From CAMEON01 sp045128275 (GTDB taxonomy: Bacteria; Bacillota; Clostridia; Oscillospirales; CAG-272), in contig JBGVRH010000097.1 of assembly GCA_045128275.1 (NCBI GenBank), positions 1-17,181 on the forward strand: a stretch of 17,181 bases of DNA. Direction: 5' to 3'. The position numbers and the translations under genes are program-made. Below, one piece after another: positions 14,177 to 17,181 of the stretch (positions are counted from its first letter, which is position 1; every line of letters starts with the position of its first letter). A model generated the notes under the pieces. It was given only the letters and a program-made list of their open reading frames with translations. It did not search any database and was not told where the DNA came from.

Positions 14177-15532
14177 ATGAAGCAAGTTTATTACGATTAC
14201 GACGTATACCCCAAGGTATTCCTGGGCGACCGCGAGAAGACCGTTACCGTCAAGCCCCTGGGCATCCGCACCGCCTTTGCCAAGGACAAGGCCTACACCG
14301 TGGAGGTGCTGAAGGTCAATCAGGGCAACGCCCGCGTCTGGCCCGAGCGGAGCGGCCGCGCCACCCTGTCGGTGACCCCCGACGAGGACGGTTGCCTCCG
14401 TGTCACCGCCTACTTTGAGGGCGAGGGCGAGTACTACCTCAACATCAACGACGGCGACCGCCGCCTGGCTACCCTTCCCGTCTACTGCCTGGCTGAGGAC
14501 ATGGCGGGCCGTATCCCCCAGCGGGGCGATCTCCACGTCCACACCTGCCGCTCCGACGGCCACGACGATCCCGTCAACGTGGTCTCCAACTACCGCGGCC
14601 ACGGCTACGATTTCATGGTCATCTCGGATCACAACCGCTACTACCCCTCTCTGGAGGCCATCCAGCGCCACGGCGGTGTCAGCGATATCGCCATCATCCC
14701 CGGCGAGGAGGTGCATCTGCCCCACAATGACGTCCACTACGTCAACTTCGGCGGTACCTACTCCATCAACGCCCTGGTGGCAGGCGGTCCCAACGATGAG
14801 AAGGCGGGCGACGATCTGGCCTGGCGCAGTCTGGACGGCAAGGCCCCCGACCGCATGACCCGCGAGGAGTTCACCGCCATGATCGAGGAGCGCGCCGCCC
14901 GCGTGCCCCTGGAGCATCACTCCGAGCGTATGAGCTATGCCGTGCTGGAGTGGACCTTTGAGCACATGGAGGCAAACGGCGGCCTGGGCATCTTCCCCCA
15001 CCCCTACTGGCTCTGCCAGCTCATGCAGCTCCCCGAGGAGTACACCGAGTTCATCTACAAGAACAAGCCCTTCCACGCCTTTGAGGTGCTGGGCGGCGAG
15101 AACTACTACACCCACAACGGCTTCCAGACCGCTCTCTACTACGAGATGCGGGAGAAGGGCATCGACCATCCCGTGGTAGGCTCCACCGACTCCCACAACT
15201 CCTCCGCCGAGAACAACCGCAACTCCCTGATCTGCTCCACCATCGTCTTTGCCAAGGAGAACACCCGCGAGGGACTGGTCTCGGCCATCAAGGACAAGTA
15301 TTCGGTGGCCGTGGACACCATCAGCACCGAGTACCGTCTGGTGGGCGACTTCCGCTGGATCCGCTACGGCGCGTTCCTCATGGAGAACTACTTCCCCATC
15401 CACGACGAGGTCTGCCGCGCCGAGGGTCACATCCTCCGCCGTCACTTCGCGGGAGACAAGCAGGCCACCGCGATCCTGGCCGCCATGAAGGGTCAGATGC
15501 CCGCTCTGCAGAAGAAGTATTTCGATCTGTAA
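14177..15532 (+). CDS. PHP-domain metallohydrolase (CehA/McbA-like) with N-terminal beta domain
   Basis: The protein has 451 residues. Residues 1-112 are a beta-rich domain with no recognised motif. From 117 the PHP metal-binding motifs appear in order: GDLHVHTCRSDG (H120, H122, D127), VISDHN (D151, H152), PGEEVH (E177), FPHPY (H275) and GSTDSH (D338, H340). This is the full set for a trinuclear metal phosphoesterase or hydrolase centre. There is no signal peptide or membrane helix, so it is probably cytoplasmic. The substrate is unknown; relatives include CehA/McbA-type hydrolases and phosphoesterases. AAGGAGG lies 5 bp before the ATG, fixing the start. It has its own promoter and terminator and is oriented with the Gfo/Idh/MocA gene, so a joint pathway is possible but unproven. 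Confidence 0.88.
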   Translation: MKQVYYDYDVYPKVFLGDREKTVTVKPLGIRTAFAKDKAYTVEVLKVNQGNARVWPERSGRATLSVTPDEDGCLRVTAYFEGEGEYYLNINDGDRRLATLPVYCLAEDMAGRIPQRGDLHVHTCRSDGHDDPVNVVSNYRGHGYDFMVISDHNRYYPSLEAIQRHGGVSDIAIIPGEEVHLPHNDVHYVNFGGTYSINALVAGGPNDEKAGDDLAWRSLDGKAPDRMTREEFTAMIEERAARVPLEHHSERMSYAVLEWTFEHMEANGGLGIFPHPYWLCQLMQLPEEYTEFIYKNKPFHAFEVLGGENYYTHNGFQTALYYEMREKGIDHPVVGSTDSHNSSAENNRNSLICSTIVFAKENTREGLVSAIKDKYSVAVDTISTEYRLVGDFRWIRYGAFLMENYFPIHDEVCRAEGHILRRHFAGDKQATAILAAMKGQMPALQKKYFDL

Positions 15533-15545
15533 TTTTTACCGTTTC

Positions 15546-15578
15546 AGGGGGGCTTGCTTGCAGGCCCTCTTGTTTGTC
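15546..15578 (+). terminator. Terminator after the PHP gene
   Basis: AGGGGGGCT (15546-15554) can pair with AGGCCCTCT (15562-15570) with one G-U pair and one mismatch. The T-rich TGTTTGT follows. It lies 13 bp past the stop codon. Confidence 0.55.
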
Positions 15579-15594
15579 ATGGGGGATAGTGAAA

Positions 15595-15802
15595 TTGCAG
15601 TTTATCGGTCTGCGACCGACAAACTGCAAATGAATAATGAAAAATGAATAATGAATAATTTCGGTGCAAATCCTTCGGATTTGTCCATTCATTCAAATAA
15701 AAATCGCGGGAAACCGAAGGTTTCCATCCTCCATTATTCATTATTCACTATTCATTCTTCATTATTGGGTTTATCGCAGAGCGATAAATCCAAATTTGAA
15801 GT
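15595..15802. repeat. Heptamer-ended intergenic element, copy B (complete)
   Basis: From left to right: a hairpin with 16-base arms (15595-15610 and 15614-15629, one mismatch, loop TGC); (ATGAATA)-type 7-bp repeats at about 15628-15660; hairpin CAAATCC-TTC-GGATTTG at 15667-15683; hairpin GGAAACC-GAA-GGTTTCC at 15709-15725; inverted 7-bp repeats (ATTCATT type) at about 15732-15766; and hairpin GGTTTATCGC-AGA-GCGATAAATCC at 15768-15791 continuing CAAATTTGAAGT to 15802. Every hairpin has a three-base loop. The tandem ends are reverse complements of one another. No frame here looks coding. The same modules recur in copy C at 17020-17174 with the inner part inverted. Confidence 0.75.
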
Positions 15803-15912
15803 CTCTTTTTGTAAAGAAACTGTAAACTCCCCCGTTTTTCCCCAAAAACCTGAAAGGTTTCCCCCTCTTTTTGCGTCTTATAAGGTGAAATCACTTTGAA
15901 AGGATCTCTGTC
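15803..15912 (+). other. Leader region of the membrane-protein gene
   Basis: This is AT-rich DNA between the repeat element and the start at 15913. It holds a small hairpin, AAACCT-GAA-AGGTTT (15846-15860), again with a three-base loop, and TATAAG at 15879-15884 as a possible -10 without a good -35. GAAAGGA lies 8 bp before the ATG. Confidence 0.4.
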
Positions 15913-17001
15913 ATGACCTATTTCATCCTCGCCGCCTCGGCGATCCTGGCTATCATCTTCATAGCGAGCATCATCTCCGCCATTCGTGAGAGAGGCCGTT
16001 CCAACAAGGGGCGGGTCTACCTCCCCGGCTTTTTCGCCTGGATCGGGGGCATCTGCGGAGGCGCGTTCCTCATCCCCACCCTCATCGTCCTCTTGACCAC
16101 CAACGAGTCCCCGTGGCTCTCCTTCTGCTTCCTCTGCTTCTCTATGCTGGGAGGTTCCCTGTCCCTGGCTCACCTCAACTGCCGCATCACCTTTGACCAG
16201 GAGTCCTTCACCCACAAGAATTTCCTCGGCATCAAGCGCACCTACACCTACGATCAGATCACGGGCCTCAAGGAGGGCACCCACGAGGATATTTTCTACA
16301 TGGGCCGTCATTTCGCCATGCTGGACGAGTATTCCGTGGGGGCTATGGAGTTTGAGATCATGGCCAAGAAGCGGTATCAGGCCTTGAACGGCGGCAAGCC
16401 CATTCCCAGAGTCAAGCCCAAGCTGCCCGATCCCTTCAACGGGCACGTAGAGGGCGGCGCGGGGCTGATCGTGGTGTATATCGGCATCACCCTCCTGCTC
16501 CTTGGTCTTCTGGGATGGCTGGTGGCCGACGTATACATTCTGCCCCCCTCCCCCGATGAGAATGAGCGGATGGAGGTGGTCTTCGACCGCGCCGCGGTGC
16601 GGGGGGACCATCTATACCTCTACCCCGCGGACGAGAGCATGGAGAGCTTCCAGGAGAGCTTCCAGATCCGCCATCTGGACGGGTCGGTGGATCTCGATCC
16701 CATCAAAAAGGCCTGCGACGGCACCACCGTGGTCACGGTCTACGCCGATCGCACCAAGCCCAAGAATGGGGATGCCTACTATTGGGTGGAGGCGGTCATG
16801 GTGGGAGACACCGTCCTGTTCTCCTTTGAGGACAACCAGCGGCTCCGCCAAAACGAGTATTGGCCTCTGATCCCCTTCATCGGCGGCTTTATCCTTTTGT
16901 GGTGGGTCTTCATCTTCTTCTCCATCCGCGTGGGGCGCAACCCCGAGCGGTACAGCAAAAAGGTCATCCGCCTGTTCTTCAAGGACGGGTATGTGCATTG
17001 A
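15913..17001 (+). CDS. Five-helix membrane protein with PH-like segment, function unknown
   Basis: The protein has 362 residues. Hydrophobic helices lie at about 2-23, 40-62, 66-86, 184-208 and 316-338. Between helices 3 and 4 the segment from CRITFDQESFTHKNFLGIKR through TYDQITGLKEG resembles the strand pattern of bacterial PH-like (bPH) membrane-associated domains. Residues 212-312 form a mixed alpha/beta domain, on the opposite side of the membrane if all five helices span it, containing YLYPAD, TVVTVYADRTKP and YYWVEAVMVGDTVLFSF. The C-terminus is basic (RVGRNPERYSKKVIRLFFKDG). The GAAAGGA ribosome binding site supports the ATG at 15913. It stands alone between two repeat elements. I do not recognise a named family; the PH-like reading is tentative. 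Confidence 0.7.
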   Translation: MTYFILAASAILAIIFIASIISAIRERGRSNKGRVYLPGFFAWIGGICGGAFLIPTLIVLLTTNESPWLSFCFLCFSMLGGSLSLAHLNCRITFDQESFTHKNFLGIKRTYTYDQITGLKEGTHEDIFYMGRHFAMLDEYSVGAMEFEIMAKKRYQALNGGKPIPRVKPKLPDPFNGHVEGGAGLIVVYIGITLLLLGLLGWLVADVYILPPSPDENERMEVVFDRAAVRGDHLYLYPADESMESFQESFQIRHLDGSVDLDPIKKACDGTTVVTVYADRTKPKNGDAYYWVEAVMVGDTVLFSFEDNQRLRQNEYWPLIPFIGGFILLWWVFIFFSIRVGRNPERYSKKVIRLFFKDGYVH

Positions 17002-17019
17002 CATTTGGCAATTAAAGTA

Positions 17020-17174
17020 ATAGGTAATAGTGAATAGTGAAAGTGAGGAGGGAAACCTTCGGTTTCCTTCATTATTGACCAAAAATGGACAAATCCGAAG
17101 GATTTGCACCTCCACTCTTCACTTTTCACTTCAAATTTGGGTTTATCGCAGAGCGATAAACCCAAATTTGAAGT
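17020..17174. repeat. Heptamer-ended intergenic element, copy C, with perfect 22-bp hairpin
   Basis: The left end has 7-bp units (TAGTGAA, TAGTGAA, AGTGAGG) at about 17026-17047. The hairpins GGAAACC-TTC-GGTTTCC and CAAATCC-GAA-GGATTTG follow, exact reverse complements of those in copy B and in inverted order. The right end (CTCTTCACTTTTCACTT) is an imperfect inverted copy of the left. It is closed by a perfect hairpin with 22-base arms at 17128-17149 and 17153-17174, loop AGA, whose core TTTATCGC-AGA-GCGATAAA is the same as in copy B. No coding frame is evident after the stop at 17001. Confidence 0.75.
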
Positions 17175-17181
17175 ATTCCGC

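Noticed and set aside
11058..15445. Long open frames opposite the EEP, Gfo/Idh/MocA and PHP genes (11058-12725 plus, 12616-13992 minus, 14105-15445 minus)
   Set aside because: Each lies over a gene with complete catalytic motifs and its own ribosome binding site. The products are compositionally biased shadows.
15628..15768. Possible CRISPR array in the tandem repeats
   Set aside because: The units are 7 bp with no spacers, the two ends are inverted relative to each other, and no cas genes are nearby.

Overview
The window looks like a chromosomal stretch from an uncultured, GC-rich gut-type member of the Clostridia (Oscillospiraceae, Ruminococcaceae or a near relative). This is an inference. 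It rests on strong AGGAGG-type ribosome binding sites, consensus sigma-A promoters in AT-rich gaps, G/C-ending codons throughout, Thr-Glu-Ala-Pro stalks on exported proteins, and a ZapA / peptidase U32 gene pair. There are no rRNA or tRNA genes, no CRISPR array, no transposase and no phage genes. Eleven protein genes are supported.

Layout. Bases 1-465 hold no convincing gene: a 7-bp tandem-repeat/hairpin element at 1-217, then a cluster of three hairpins at 335-446 before a small putative lipoprotein (466-771, +). A hairpin terminator separates it from a leftward block: a divergent GpsA-like dehydrogenase (875-1846), overlapped ATGA-style by a 1294-residue protein with a TIR-like N-terminus and about 20 Sel1 repeats (1843-5727), then, 324 bp further upstream, the glutamate 5-kinase proB (6052-6840). 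An AT-rich divergent region with overlapping promoters leads rightward into zapA (7040-7576) and a U32 peptidase-family protein (7595-9916), closed by a strong terminator.

A second leftward pair follows. It is an endonuclease/exonuclease/phosphatase-fold lipoprotein (11004-12692) and a CBM9/DOMON-like surface protein (9979-10986). Both carry Thr-Glu-Ala-Pro stalks and both lie behind a perfect TTGACA-17-TATAAT promoter. Back to back with it is a rightward promoter for a Gfo/Idh/MocA oxidoreductase (12913-13971); after a perfect 16-bp hairpin terminator comes a PHP-domain metallohydrolase (14177-15532). A five-helix membrane protein (15913-17001) follows, flanked on both sides by further copies of the heptamer/hairpin element.

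How things fit together. The housekeeping parts are proB (proline synthesis), gpsA (glycerol 3-phosphate for lipids), zapA (division) and U32 (RNA modification family). The accessory parts are the exported EEP and CBM9-like pair, presumably acting on an extracellular polymer or phosphodiester, and the TIR-like/Sel1 protein translationally coupled to GpsA. The most unusual feature is the noncoding element family at 1-217, 15595-15802 and 17020-17174. Its copies share a 7-bp repeat period, inverted tandem ends and three-base-loop hairpins, but the heptamer itself differs from copy to copy.
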